The notes beneath the pieces were generated by a model that worked only from the letters and a program-made list of their open reading frames with translations, was not told the DNA's origin and searched no databases. The translations under genes and the position numbers were made by a program. Shown here in pieces: positions 21,388 through 31,387 of a stretch of DNA of 64,000 nucleotides. Numbering within the stretch: position 1 is the stretch's first letter; every line of letters begins with the position of its first letter. The stretch is taken from contig NC_035931.1 of assembly GCF_000348985.1 (NCBI RefSeq), positions 186,001 through 250,000 on the forward strand, read 5' to 3'. The DNA comes from Huiozyma naganishii CBS 8797 (taxonomy: Eukaryota > Ascomycota > Saccharomycetes > Saccharomycetales > Saccharomycetaceae).

Positions 21388-21649
21388 TGTGGGAGATATC
21401 TGGTGATAGTAGAATCACTTAATCTACCGACAGATAAGCCTGTGGGGTTGGAACTGCTCAACGGTCCCAACTGGCTGCAGATGTAAGGACCACTAAGATC
21501 CCTGCAGCCGTCACTTGCAGGTTCAAGTCGGCATAAAGTGTTGTGTAAAGCTACAGGAAGATTATCTCGACAACAGCTTCTTTGCATAAAAACGTTTCTT
21601 ATAGAACAGGCAGTATGGGAGGATCATATTCTGATTTCTCATCCCAACA
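21388..21649 (+). repeat. Solo LTR, family A copy 1
   Basis: About 262 bp from TGTGGGAGATATC to ATCCCAACA. The boundaries come from the TG...CA ends and from alignment by eye with two further copies (22307-22556 inverted, 23426-23712). All share an AACGGTCCCAA block, a GACCACT block and a TTCTTATAGAACAG-like block in the same order. No primer-binding site follows, so it is probably a solo LTR. I could not link family A to either coding family in this window. Confidence 0.6.
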
Positions 21650-21885
21650 GTCTGAATCTATCTTAGTTCCTTGCTGGTTCGTGGGTCCGGGCTCCAGATC
21701 GGTACCGCCACATACTCAAGATTTCCTTAACTACGGGCCACACTCAAGACTTCCTTAACTATGGGCCATAATTAAGAAAATACCGCTTCGAAAGGCGGCT
21801 ATTACTAGGTGTGGTGTACTGGTGTAATATGTGGTTTTGTGCTACTTTTTTGTGTTCAATTCTTTCCCATTCTATTCTACACTAA
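21650..21885. other. Unassigned sequence before gap 1
   Basis: About 235 bp between the solo LTR and the first run of N. A short near-duplication (CACTCAAGACTTCCTTAACTA and a similar preceding unit) lies at about 21711-21770. No gene was recognised. Confidence 0.4.
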
Positions 21886-21905
21886 NNNNNNNNNNNNNNN
21901 NNNNN
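21886..21905. other. Assembly gap (20 N)
   Basis: A run of 20 undetermined bases in the Ty-rich region. The true length is not known from the sequence. Confidence 0.99.
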
Positions 21906-22206
21906 GACCAGCTTTGTGTTTGTGATCCCTCGTTGTGTCTCCCCATCCATTGTTCTCTTTTGCGGTTTCTGCCTTTAACGGATTATCATTTTCCATGTGG
22001 ACTAAGAGCCTGAGATAGTCATGACATCTCTTGCTCTACATCCGCCGGCGGGTGTAGTGTGCTTAGCACGCATGGCAAATGATAATTCGGCTTCTGTGCT
22101 TGATTCTCAAGGCTGAGGACTGTGTTCTTTGGGGCTGTGCACAATACGGATCCCAGTTCCCAAAGCTGGGTCTGGGACGGTTCTGGTTGTTGGTTCTTCC
22201 GAGTAC

Positions 22207-22306
22207 NNNNNNNNNNNNNNNNNNNNNNNNNNNNNNNNNNNNNNNNNNNNNNNNNNNNNNNNNNNNNNNNNNNNNNNNNNNNNNNNNNNNNNNNNNNNNN
22301 NNNNNN
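22207..22306. other. Assembly gap (100 N)
   Basis: Exactly 100 N, a conventional placeholder for a scaffold join of unknown size. It cuts into the inverted LTR copy on its right side, so repeat structure probably caused the break. Confidence 0.99.
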
Positions 22307-22556
22307 TAAGATCATTCCTTACCGCCTGCTTTTAAGAACCATTTGTATGCAAAGAACTATTGTTAAGACGATTTTCTTGTAGTTTTAGATTACACTTTAT
22401 GTACCTTTTACTGAAATTGAGCTCGCAAGTAACGGCTGCAGAAACCCCAGTGGTCCCTACATCAGCAGCAAATTGGGACCGTTAGGTTGCTTTAATCCGA
22501 CAGGCATGTCTGTTCATAAATTGAGTGCTTTTACTATGACCAATAGCAAATATCTC
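22307..22556 (-). repeat. LTR family A copy 2, inverted and cut by the gap
   Basis: The minus strand aligns with copy 1 over nearly its whole length: GGGGGAGATATTTG at the start, then AACGGTCCCAATTTGCTGC, a GGGACCACT block and CTGCAGCCGTTACTTG, and GTTCTTAAAAGCAGGCGGTA near the gap. It lies opposite to copies 1 and 3. Confidence 0.65.
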
Positions 22557-22570
22557 CCCCAGAAAGTCTC

Positions 22571-22740
22571 TTCAATTTTTAACAAATTCAACAGTAAAAA
22601 AAGTAAAAATTAAAATACTTTTTGAAGTGATGTAATATTACAATATCAATAGTTTATGTTATTTAACTTTATCACAACTAATCTAAAATTTAGTTTATTA
22701 TATTTAATAACAAAAAAACAAATTTATAATCATGTGACCA
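22571..22740 (-). other. AT-rich block with CDEI-like octamer (centromere candidate, unproven)
   Basis: On the minus strand GTCACATG (about 22731-22738), a perfect RTCACRTG CDEI match, is followed by about 160 bp with only some 23 G or C (about 86% AT). This matches the CDEI-CDEII arrangement of point centromeres. The next expected part, CDEIII with a TTCCGAA core, is not present; an LTR starts there instead. The octamer alone is expected about once in 10 kb by chance. This is the part of the window where gene order predicts a centromere. Confidence 0.25.
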
Positions 22741-22757
22741 GTTAATTATTAAAAGTT

Positions 22758-22988
22758 TTAATTATCATTTACGACGATTTTTTGCAAAATGTTTTGTGTG
22801 GACAGGTAGTAAAAGATATACATATCATGTTTTACGTATTTTACAAAAGGTTTTTCTATTTTATTCTGTTTCTTAAAAGAAGTTTCAATTTCATTCATAT
22901 TCATAAGCGCCACACGTTGTAAAGTTTTAAGAAACTTCTCTTGCTTAATTTCCGATTCACTAAGACATGTTAGATATTGTGTTAGCAA
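22758..22988 (-). pseudogene. Possible Ty4-like gag fragment
   Basis: A 76-codon frame without a good start codon, rich in Lys, Glu, Asn and Ile. It has a helical first part and a YIFYYLSTQN stretch that loosely recalls the region before the Gag core of Ty4. The similarity is weak, and it may be a chance AT-rich frame. Confidence 0.2.
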
Positions 22989-23425
22989 ACCACGTTCACT
23001 CTATCGACCAATTATCTACAAATATTGCGTAGTCTCCTAGAAGGAGAGTATATATTACATAAGTACACTAATTGTACTTTAGCGGAGCGTCGGTTTCTTT
23101 TTATATTTTCCCGGTGAGAATTTTTCACTTGACAAACTCACGCGGGCACCTCCGCTTACATTTTTTCAACAATTCCCACGTACTGACATATAGTACGTGA
23201 CCGATTCAGCTTATACCTCAGAATACTCTTAACAGCTATTTTCAACAGATACCTCTTTAGGCAGTCTCATGCCATGAGAAAGGCTTGCCGCTTCAGGTTA
23301 ATATCAGCAAGATGACATTAGATTAAGCTACGTTAATTAAACCCAACGCCTTTTACTTGTCCATAGGTGCTTTAGAGCCAAGCTTGTGTCATTCAATACT
23401 TTCTGAGCTCTTTTGCGTCCCCTCA
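22989..23425. other. Unassigned sequence between relics
   Basis: About 435 bp with no recognisable gene. It holds a short imperfect inverted repeat around CCCACGTACTGACATATAGTACGTGACC (about 23176-23203). The ACGTAC/GTACGT core is the only structure I see. It is likely decayed transposon DNA. Confidence 0.35.
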
Positions 23426-23712
23426 TGTGGGAATATCTGATTTATTAGTGACCGTTACGTTACTCTATGAAGCTTCAGATACATATAGCGAATAGATCTT
23501 ATCCACAGTACACTGTTCCAAACAAGTGGCTGGTGACAGAAGAGTAGTGTCTCGTAAAGCGATAACTGCAATCTCACTTCTATTAAAAGTTTTAGTGAGT
23601 GTTATCTAAAGCTACAAGAAGATCATCCCGACGACAATGTTTTCTATCAGAACCTCTCTTATAGAACAGTCCCTATCACCTGATCATGTTCTGAGTCTAC
23701 ATCTCCCCATTT
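23426..23712 (+). repeat. LTR family A copy 3, diverged
   Basis: Begins TGTGGGAATATCTG. It carries the blocks AAAGCTACAAGAAGATCATCCCGACGAC and CTCTTATAGAACAGTCCC, which align with AAAGCTACAGGAAGATTATCTCGACAAC and TTCTTATAGAACAGGC of copy 1. The end near 23712 (CATCTCCCCAT) is less certain. Confidence 0.55.
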
Positions 23713-23887
23713 TGCGTAGAGCATGTCAACGTAGGTCGAGAAAAAAGGAAAGCTTTTCTCTTAGATGAAGACCCTTGTATTTTACTAACTTATGTACAAG
23801 AAGAACAGAAGTAAATAGTGCGTCACTTATCACATACACCATGTCTCCCGATGTTAAAGAAATCCTTCGTAGCCTAAGAATTTTACA
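23713..23887 (+). repeat. Truncated LTR of the Ty5/copia-like family
   Basis: Aligns with the 3' part of the LTR at 20844-21081: TTAGATGAAGAC, ACTTATGTACAA, TAGTGCGTCACTTATCACATACACC, then the same gag start (MSPDVKEILRSL against MSSEVKDILYSL) up to TTTTACA. Similarity stops exactly where the LTR of the larger element ends, and no primer-binding site follows. It is therefore an LTR remnant and not a gag gene. It abuts family A copy 3, which suggests one LTR inserted next to or within the other. Confidence 0.6.
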
Positions 23888-24604
23888 ATGTAAACTGAGA
23901 AAGAAGTTAAGCCATGGATCAAAAAACAGCTCACTCAGACTGGTTGTGGGTAACCGTTTTGGACATAATCTTCGAGTAGTTTTCACGACACTACTATTTG
24001 CCTTATTGCTGTGTCGGAGGTCGCCGTTGGCTGCTCCCAAATTATTATAAGCTTTTCTTGACCTGCAACTAGTTGAAGTTGTAACTATCTAAAAGTATTG
24101 AATGAGAAAAAGATGGAAATGTTTTGATTAGGATATGGCGCTTAATCGAGAAGATTTTTTCATTATTCTTTGCTCTCAGTATAGCATATAGCTCTTGTTT
24201 TTTGGTGGGCTAACTTGACACCACAATAACCAGTAACAAGCCCTTGGAATAAGTGACTTCTACGAGGGCCATTCAGAATCCTACCAAAATAATAGATAAT
24301 GCGTGTTTGTAATAGGGAAATAGTACGTTTAAGTTTGACAACCGCAATAGAACTTCTCCTCTACAGAAGCGAGGACCAGTTAAATATTCCCACAAAAACA
24401 GATTAAGTTATCTTTTGCTTTTAGCTTTTCGCGGGGGTGTATGTTAATTGGTGATCTCTATGAGTTGCTTTTATTAATGTGTGTGTTACGTTCTATGTTA
24501 CGAAAGTGCTCTATAAATATAAATCAAAACTGGCTTGTGGAAAGAATCTCCTCCCCAGGTAGGAGGGATGCAGAAAGAGGGTTGGTAGGTTGCGGAGAGG
24601 GTAT
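23888..24604. other. Intergenic, right edge of the Ty-rich region
   Basis: About 715 bp, AT-rich towards RER2. The ATG frame running from the LTR remnant into 24050 is not supported beyond the LTR. No tRNA or gene was found. The right part is presumably the 3' flank of RER2, whose transcription comes in from the right. Confidence 0.4.
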
Positions 24605-25528
24605 TCATTGAAATTTTTCCATCTTGTTTGCGTATTTGAAATCGTTCTCAAAACTTTTACTACTTTCAAATCTGTTACTACCATCTTTTGCTTCATCTAG
24701 TTGCTCCTCATCCTCATCCTCATCTTCTAAGGACGTGGTATTACTAGAAAACGATTTTTTGAAAGCGAATTTTAAGAGGATCCAAGCTATTCTAGCAGGA
24801 CCGAATTCAGGCCATAAACAATCGACCATTTCGATGACAGTGCTTTTACGGCAAGATTGCCATAGCATAAAGTCGCTCAATCTGGAAACACCGCTCGTTC
24901 GTATCAGAAGATCTAAAGGTGGCAGCCCACCAGTATAAAGATGGGACTCTACGACACTCTCGTCGATAGACTTACTGTCGATGCCCTCTGAGATGATATT
25001 TTTGATGGAATGAAGAATTTCTTCCCTCCCGGTGTACGGGAAACAGATGTTAAGCACTGCCCTTTTATTATTTTTGGTCATCTCCGTGGTCTTCAAAAGC
25101 TCTTCCAAAAGATCTTCATCCAGCAGAGATATTTCTCCGATAACTCTGATCCTTATATCGTACTTGTGAGCCAGTTCTCCATGTTCCGTCAGCTGTCTGA
25201 TCCTCTCCTTAGCCAACTCCATCAAAGCTTTCACCTCATGCTCGCTTCTTTTGAAGTTTTCAATCGAGAAAGCAAACACGGTTGCCGTGTTAACACCAGA
25301 CTCGTAGCAAAGTTCAAGTATTTTACTCATACTGACAAACCCAGCCTCGTGGCCCGCCCTCACAGCCTGGCCCGTTTTCCTCGCGTATCTCCGATTACCG
25401 TCCATAATGAATCCGATATGTTGCGGGACACAATTGGATGATTTCAAAGTGTGCGAAAGCAGATTTTTCAGACCGATCATGGGCCACCACTCCACAGAGC
25501 TCTCTGTCGCAGTCTCTGAGCCAACCAT
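24605..25528 (-). CDS. RER2: Cis-prenyltransferase (dehydrodolichyl diphosphate synthase)
   Basis: A 307-residue protein of the UPP synthase family, against 286 in S. cerevisiae Rer2. It makes long-chain polyprenyl diphosphate for dolichol, needed for ER glycosylation, working with Nus1. Key parts are [13 protein letters not shown] (catalytic Asp and pyrophosphate-binding Arg), a [13 protein letters not shown] stretch, and [18 protein letters not shown] with DCLWPEFGP. The C-terminal tail is acidic (DEDEDEE). The start at 25528 gives a short N-terminal extension; a second Met at residue 17 is possible. S. cerevisiae has the paralog SRT1; synteny with COQ1 (YBR002C-YBR003W) supports RER2. Confidence 0.92.
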   Translation of the reverse strand: MVGSETATESSVEWWPMIGLKNLLSHTLKSSNCVPQHIGFIMDGNRRYARKTGQAVRAGHEAGFVSMSKILELCYESGVNTATVFAFSIENFKRSEHEVKALMELAKERIRQLTEHGELAHKYDIRIRVIGEISLLDEDLLEELLKTTEMTKNNKRAVLNICFPYTGREEILHSIKNIISEGIDSKSIDESVVESHLYTGGLPPLDLLIRTSGVSRLSDFMLWQSCRKSTVIEMVDCLWPEFGPARIAWILLKFAFKKSFSSNTTSLEDEDEDEEQLDEAKDGSNRFESSKSFENDFKYANKMEKFQ

Positions 25529-25885
25529 CAGCGACTAATATACTGTGTGCGTGCGTGTTATCGTTCTGCGCGTTCCCCCAATTTACAAACCCCTAGTATA
25601 GAAGCAGCTAGTATAAAACAAAACACGAGCCAATCTCCTCCGCCTCCTCCGCTTCTTTTTATTCGTCGTCTTCTCTTCTTCTTCATTTGCTGTACACTAA
25701 AAACAGTGCAAATTGCGATTTTCTCTTCGATCTTCGCAATTTTTTTTTAAAGAGAACTAAAAATTAAGGAACATAAACCACACAACCGCCTTCTCTCAAG
25801 AGAGATCCACGAGAGGTCTGTGCGACTCGTCGGTCTTCCCCATAAGCTCCAGCTGGTCTGCATAGAGTTGAAACCGTGGATAACG
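25529..25885. promoter_or_regulatory. Divergent promoter RER2 / COQ1
   Basis: About 355 bp between divergent isoprenoid genes. It contains a pyrimidine-rich stretch (CTCC/CTTC runs, about 25637-25695) and a T/A-rich stretch just before COQ1. I see no clear TATA or named factor site. Confidence 0.4.
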
Positions 25886-27337
25886 ATGCTGAGGTCGACT
25901 AGTAAGAACAGGACGATGTCTCGGATTAGGCTTCTCGTGCGGGACGGCAACAGAGGCAGCCAGCGGATGAAGTCCTCCTTCACGGTAGCTCTACAGACAG
26001 CAAGCAAGCTGGTTACGCCGCCGCTGATGCTCAGAAACCCGCTATCTCTCGTGTCGACAGAGATGAACACGCTGGCGAAAAACATAATGACGCTCATTGG
26101 ATCCGGGCACCCAACTTTGAACAAGATGACCGGTTACTATTTTGAGACGGAGGGGAAAAGAGTTCGGCCCTTGATTGTATTACTACTATCTAGAGCGCTG
26201 GGTCAGATACCTTTAGAGGAAAGAGATAACGTCAAGATAGACTACACGGATTTCCCTACAAATAAAATCGACCCCACCACCATCAGAGAGAAAATTCTAA
26301 GTGGTGCACCCGTGGCCAATTTCTCCCCGCTCAAAGTGCTGCATGGAATAACGCCTTTGAACCCGTTGACACAAGGGGCTGTGCCCTTACCGGAGGAGGT
26401 GTTTGATAAGGAGAGAGGGATCTTACCAAAGCAGAGAAGGCTAGCGGAAATTGTCGAAATGATTCACACCGCGTCCCTTTTACACGATGATGTCATCGAC
26501 CATGCCTTTACGCGCAGGGGTAAACCCAGTGGGAATGCAGCATTCACAAACAAGATGGCTGTGCTAGCGGGTGATTTTCTACTAGGGAGAGCGACTGTGT
26601 CAATCTCTAGGCTAAGAAATCCAGAAGTTGTCGAAATAATGTCGAACAGCATTGCAAACCTTGTAGAGGGAGAATTTATGCAGCTGCATAACACTGATAA
26701 CGAAGACCCAAGGAGCCAGTCGCAATTGCATTCTTTGATCCAGAGGGTTCTACCTACCCCAACTAAAAAACTGGAAACACAGGCACATGATTACAGGGTC
26801 CCCACCATTGACGAAACCACCACAACTCACGAAGAAAAGGTAAACAACGCGTTGCAATATTACACGCACAAATCGTATCTAAAGACAGGCGCTTTGATAT
26901 CAAATTCTTGCAGAGCCACTGCAATTTTATCTGGTGCTAGACAGCCAATAGTGGAGAACTGCTTCCAGTTTGGTAGAAACTTGGGATTGTGCTTCCAGCT
27001 GGTCGATGATTTGCTCGATTTCACAGTATCCTCCAAGGAATTGGGGAAACCGAGCGGAGAAGACTTGAAGTTAGGAATTGCAACAGCCCCCGTGCTGCTT
27101 ACTTGGAGAAAGGATCCTACATTGGGCCCATTGATCAAGAGGCAGTTCTCGGAGCCCGGTGACGTGCAAAGGGCGTTTCACGCAGTGAAAACGCACAACG
27201 GGATCGAGGAGACCAGACAACTCGCTGAGGAGTACAGGAACAAAGCTTTACAAAACTTGAGGGAAGCATTGCCCGAATCCGACTCGAGGTCTGCATTGGA
27301 ATTCCTGACAAATGCCGTTTTGACGAGGAAGAAATGA
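25886..27337 (+). CDS. COQ1: Hexaprenyl pyrophosphate synthase, mitochondrial
   Basis: A 483-residue trans-prenyltransferase, against 473 in S. cerevisiae. It assembles the polyprenyl tail of ubiquinone in the mitochondrial matrix. The two Asp-rich motifs are LLHDDVIDHA (about residue 199) and FQLVDDLLDF (about 372), with GKRVRPLIVLLLSRAL before the first. The N-terminus (MLRSTSKNRTMSRIRLLVRD) is rich in Arg/Ser/Leu and lacks acids over its first 20 residues, as in a mitochondrial presequence. The first ATG in frame is at 25886; an upstream GTG is rejected. It is divergent from RER2 as YBR003W is from YBR002C. Confidence 0.95.
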   Translation: MLRSTSKNRTMSRIRLLVRDGNRGSQRMKSSFTVALQTASKLVTPPLMLRNPLSLVSTEMNTLAKNIMTLIGSGHPTLNKMTGYYFETEGKRVRPLIVLLLSRALGQIPLEERDNVKIDYTDFPTNKIDPTTIREKILSGAPVANFSPLKVLHGITPLNPLTQGAVPLPEEVFDKERGILPKQRRLAEIVEMIHTASLLHDDVIDHAFTRRGKPSGNAAFTNKMAVLAGDFLLGRATVSISRLRNPEVVEIMSNSIANLVEGEFMQLHNTDNEDPRSQSQLHSLIQRVLPTPTKKLETQAHDYRVPTIDETTTTHEEKVNNALQYYTHKSYLKTGALISNSCRATAILSGARQPIVENCFQFGRNLGLCFQLVDDLLDFTVSSKELGKPSGEDLKLGIATAPVLLTWRKDPTLGPLIKRQFSEPGDVQRAFHAVKTHNGIEETRQLAEEYRNKALQNLREALPESDSRSALEFLTNAVLTRKK

Positions 27338-27750
27338 AACCGCTTTCTAATTAAGATTCTGCTATCCGAAGAATCGCTGACGTGTACGTATGGATGTATA
27401 TGTATATTCTTTTGCCAAATGAAAGAAAATGAGCTAACGAGTAGAGCACTGGATACTTGATGCGAGAACGATTGCAGGGGTCCCTTTCAGCATTTCCTTC
27501 TTCTAAAAGTCGTCAAGAGCTCACCTTCGTTTCCTGAGCTGTTGACGTATTTTACGTTAAAAAAAATAAGAACAAAAAATGAAGAAGGTGAAAGTTGCAT
27601 AAGTTGGGGGGCGAAGCAAGTTAGACTGCGAAAACTCTACACAACAAGCTCGTAACTGAAGAGCGGCGGGAGTTATTTTAGCGACCCCTTCTATTGCGTA
27701 TTGCCTGTTCTTTCTATTACCCCCCAGAGCTGTTACAAGACTTTTGAGAT
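27338..27750. other. Intergenic COQ1-RCR2
   Basis: About 410 bp holding the COQ1 3' end and the RCR2 promoter. An A-rich stretch lies at about 27556-27580. No gene, repeat or RNA was recognised. Confidence 0.5.
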
Positions 27751-28446
27751 ATGCTAATAACCCCAACTATCTCATACTTATTGCCGAGGTCGTCTTCGGA
27801 CTCATCTTTCCTCCAAGGTGACGACGATCCGTTCAACTCTTCTTCTTGGCAATGGGGCAGATGGGTCTTATTTGTGATTTTCCTATTTGCTATGATAGTT
27901 CTGGTCTTCTTTACTCTAACCACTAACAGAAGGAGAAGACAGATGGGCCGGGCGCCGATCCGAGGAACAGCGTGGATGACACCACCGTCTTACCGCCAGT
28001 CGGAAAGGCAGTACCAGGGGAACTCCCAAGGTTACGTGGTGGACTATGTACCGGAATACAGCGCAGAGACCAATGAAAACGATTTAGGATACTATGATGA
28101 AAGAGGCGAGTTCCACCCTAATGGCAAAACTGAATATATTTCCCCACCACCTTTGGAAGGCTCTCCAGACACATCAGGTGCTGGAACTGCGTCCCCGGGT
28201 GTACCTCTGCAACGGCCGGATCCTGCAATGTTGAGACAGAGCATGAACAACTCTGATATTGAATTGGATTTCACAAGACCGACTTTCACAGCACAGAACT
28301 TCCATGAACCTGCGAGAGAGGAGACGAGATACTTGGAAACCCGAGATATCGATTCACCAAATGTAATGGAAGGTTCATCTCGTGCGTCTTCTAGGTCGAG
28401 TCAGGTCCAAAAAGACACAGTTCATGTTACAGAAAAGGTTGGTTAA
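27751..28446 (+). CDS. RCR2: RCR2-like single-pass membrane protein, PPxY adaptor
   Basis: A 231-residue paralog of the protein at 6081. It has one transmembrane segment (WVLFVIFLFAMIVLVFF, about residues 38-54), then a basic RRRRQ stop-transfer and PIRGTAWMTPPSYRQS with a PPxY motif for Rsp5, as in the other copy. The DLGYYDERGEFHPN stretch is also shared. S. cerevisiae Rcr2 is a vacuolar/endosomal protein involved in trafficking of plasma-membrane proteins. RAD57 next door matches YDR003W-YDR004W, so this is the RCR2 ohnolog. The two copies lie on opposite sides of the Ty-rich region, and each is transcribed away from it. Confidence 0.88.
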   Translation: MLITPTISYLLPRSSSDSSFLQGDDDPFNSSSWQWGRWVLFVIFLFAMIVLVFFTLTTNRRRRQMGRAPIRGTAWMTPPSYRQSERQYQGNSQGYVVDYVPEYSAETNENDLGYYDERGEFHPNGKTEYISPPPLEGSPDTSGAGTASPGVPLQRPDPAMLRQSMNNSDIELDFTRPTFTAQNFHEPAREETRYLETRDIDSPNVMEGSSRASSRSSQVQKDTVHVTEKVG

Positions 28447-28919
28447 TGTAACTACTTTTACTCGGGGTGAGCGATCGGGAGAAAGAAGCAATAAAGCGAG
28501 CGTATTTAAAATTAATCGGATAGATGTAATGTCCTGTACCAACCGTCAGGCGCACCGTCTTTAAGAGGAATGCTTGCACGATAGATGCAAATTGAGCTAC
28601 TATATATTCATTCGTTGTGTTGACGGGATCAAAGGAAAAAAGGTAGAGAATGGCTGGTGTCAAGACTGTTGCGCAAGGAATAGCAACGATATCTATTGTA
28701 GGTATTGATATATATCCTATACACATATATGGACTTGAGCCAGTAAGCTTTTAAAACCTTACTACGATTACTTCAAAAAATTTGTTTACCGAAATTTTCT
28801 AACAATTGGAAATCCCAAATGATTGTAAGCATTAAATGATGCTCACGCGAGGGCTCGCTTTAAGTCATAGTGTAAAGGAATTTAGTGACTGGAAGCTTGT
28901 CATTCAGTAGCGGAATTTC
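28447..28919. other. Intergenic RCR2-RAD57
   Basis: About 470 bp. It contains TATATATTC (about 28600) and ACACATATATGG stretches, and ACGCG at 28846-28850, an MCB-like core common before replication and repair genes (RAD57 follows). No gene was recognised. Confidence 0.45.
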
Positions 28920-30356
28920 ATGGACCTGTACGACGAACTGCCACAAAGTAAACTACTTTATGATTCTGAGTTTACCCAATTACTAGAGTCGTGCAGAAGA
29001 TATGAGGTCAGCGTAATTGATTTTCTGTCGCTGAACGCCAGGGAGTTGGCAAACCTTACTCAAAGGTCCATAACAGAGGTAATCAAATTTCAAAATGCTT
29101 TATTTGGAGAGTTGAATAATCAATTTCAAAAGAAGAATAAGATTGTACCGATAATGGATTTCGAGGGTCCGCATCCTTTCACTACAGGAGACGTAACCCT
29201 GGATGAATTGTTGAATGGGGGAATATATACACAAAGCATAACGGAGATATTTGGTGCATCGTCAACGGGAAAATCACAGCTTTTAATGCAAATGGCACTG
29301 AGTGTCCAACTACCTAGACAAACGAATGGCCTCGGTGGTAAGTGCGTGTATATTACGACGGAGGGAGACCTACCTACGAAAAGACTCGAGGAAATGATTG
29401 CAAGCAGAGACGAATTTACTGAAAACTGCGTCTCCCAGAAAAACATATTTACTGTTAGTTGCAACGATCTGATGAATCAAGAACATATTTTGAACGTTCA
29501 GCTTCCAGTTCTGTTAGAAAGGAATGCAGGTGATATCAAACTTGTGATCATAGATTCCATCTCGCATCATTTACGAGTAGAACTCGTTAACAAGTCATAT
29601 CAAGAAGCACAAGAGAACAAATTCTATATTGATCAACTGGCCGAAAGTTTGCTCTCCATTGCTACAAAATATGACATCGCTATAGTAGTAGCCAATCAAG
29701 TGAGCGATAAACCGGTAATAGACCCTAATAGTCTAACTCGCCAGTTTATTACGGATTTTGATTATCAACTGGGTTATATGGTTGGTTGGAAAAGCTCAAG
29801 CATAATGTACCGATATAAGCATGGAGAGATAAACTCATACAAACTTGCTAAGCCTCAGCTTGATGTGCATAGATCCATAGCCAACGATATATTATCGGAT
29901 GACGACGAGTACTCGTTAATTGCTGACGAAATGGATAAAGTCATACGGGAAAGAAACTCTCAAGAACAGGGATCAAATAACATGACAAAGCCTTCGCAGG
30001 GACAATTTAAAGACAGATCATTGGAGGAGAACGACACGACGCGCAATTCTAAACCTGCCGGGCAAGATGAGCGCAGTTCATTTCAAGTTTATGGCAAGAT
30101 GAAAAGGAAACTGGACAACCGAGTTCCGAACCTTGGAATATCGTGGGCAAACCACATAGCGACAAGAATACTGTTGAGCAAATCTTACAAGGCCTCTCCA
30201 ATGATACGACGTGGAGAACTCACTCTGTATAATAGTTTTGATGATTCTGCATTTTGGCAGGTGAAAAGGACAATCAACCTCGTCTTCTCCACATATGGAG
30301 AGTCAGGGGAAGCAAATTATGTCATAAGCCCAAGTGGCATTGAGGTAGTTGAATAA
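28920..30356 (+). CDS. RAD57: RAD51 paralog, recombination mediator
   Basis: A 478-residue RecA-family protein, against 460 in S. cerevisiae. With Rad55 it forms the heterodimer that stabilises Rad51 filaments in double-strand break repair. The Walker A motif is GASSTGKS (about residues 112-119) and the Walker B is VIIDSISHH (about 209). VANQVSDKP is the sensor-like region after it. A low-complexity polar stretch (about 340-385) separates the core from a C-terminal part with LGISWANHIATRILL, as in the family. The ATG at 28920 is the first. It lies between RCR2 and MAF1 as YDR004W does. Confidence 0.94.
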   Translation: MDLYDELPQSKLLYDSEFTQLLESCRRYEVSVIDFLSLNARELANLTQRSITEVIKFQNALFGELNNQFQKKNKIVPIMDFEGPHPFTTGDVTLDELLNGGIYTQSITEIFGASSTGKSQLLMQMALSVQLPRQTNGLGGKCVYITTEGDLPTKRLEEMIASRDEFTENCVSQKNIFTVSCNDLMNQEHILNVQLPVLLERNAGDIKLVIIDSISHHLRVELVNKSYQEAQENKFYIDQLAESLLSIATKYDIAIVVANQVSDKPVIDPNSLTRQFITDFDYQLGYMVGWKSSSIMYRYKHGEINSYKLAKPQLDVHRSIANDILSDDDEYSLIADEMDKVIRERNSQEQGSNNMTKPSQGQFKDRSLEENDTTRNSKPAGQDERSSFQVYGKMKRKLDNRVPNLGISWANHIATRILLSKSYKASPMIRRGELTLYNSFDDSAFWQVKRTINLVFSTYGESGEANYVISPSGIEVVE

Positions 30357-30525
30357 CTTTGTAATGGTATTTAGTTAATACAGTGTCTACGTTGGATTTA
30401 ACATATTTTGCTTACAATAGACAGGACAAATAAGCTATTAGTGGAATTTAAGAATACGTGCAGTTGTTGTCCCCCCTTCCCCTTTCTCTGCAGCCGATCG
30501 ACGGCGGTAGATAATTGAAACCGTG

Positions 30526-31351
30526 TCAAACTAACTCCGACTCTGAGAGATAGTCATTTTCGGAATCATCTGCAATTGCATTCTCATCATTCGTTAAATC
30601 ATAATCTCCCTGGAAAATATCGTCGTCATAACCGATAGTCGTTCTTTTATTCGTGTTGGTTGAAAAGGAGTATCTTTCAATGCCTTCCTTTTTCAATCGA
30701 GAGGCAATCAAATAAACGAATGCAACCCTCTTTCTCTTCTTATTGAACAGAAAAAACATTAAGCTCCAAAGATAACCGGGCTCGTCCTCCAAGAAGGACT
30801 TCGATGGGCTATACTGGTAAACGACACAGTCTGGCATTGTCATGTGTGAATTTATCACCTCCCAAATCCATTCTTCTGGCTGCTTCCCCAACGAGTAAAG
30901 AGAGTTTTCGAACTTGGAGACAAACCCTTTCAAAGAGTTCTTGGTAAAATCGTTTGGTTCTAAGGATGAGAAATCGTGGTCCGGATAAGACGCATTCAGA
31001 ATGGCAATAAGATACGCAAACGTTCTCCTGCTAGAGGGCTCATTAATTGGGCCAAATGGCCCAATATTTATCTTTGTGGAGGTTTCATTCAACGACGACC
31101 TTCTTATCGTAGGTGTCCTCATGTTGCTGTGTTGACTGCTGGTACTACTGGCTCTCTTGGTTTTCTTTTTGGTATGAGGGTTCTCATTGTCGTTAATAGT
31201 GGTGTGTGCCGTACTATTCCCCGTCCTGTGTTTACGACCCGTCGAATTGGACTCGACAGATGATGAACTTATGTAACCTGTGTCTGCACTCATAACCAGT
31301 TCCTTTAAATTTTGTTCATTCAGCTTCGAGCTTTTAATAACAGGACTATGT

Positions 31352-31387
<36 letters not shown>

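Noticed and set aside
21670..21710. TTCGTGGGTCCGGGCTCC, considered as a tRNA T arm.
   Set aside because: No A box, anticodon arm or acceptor pairing can be built around it.
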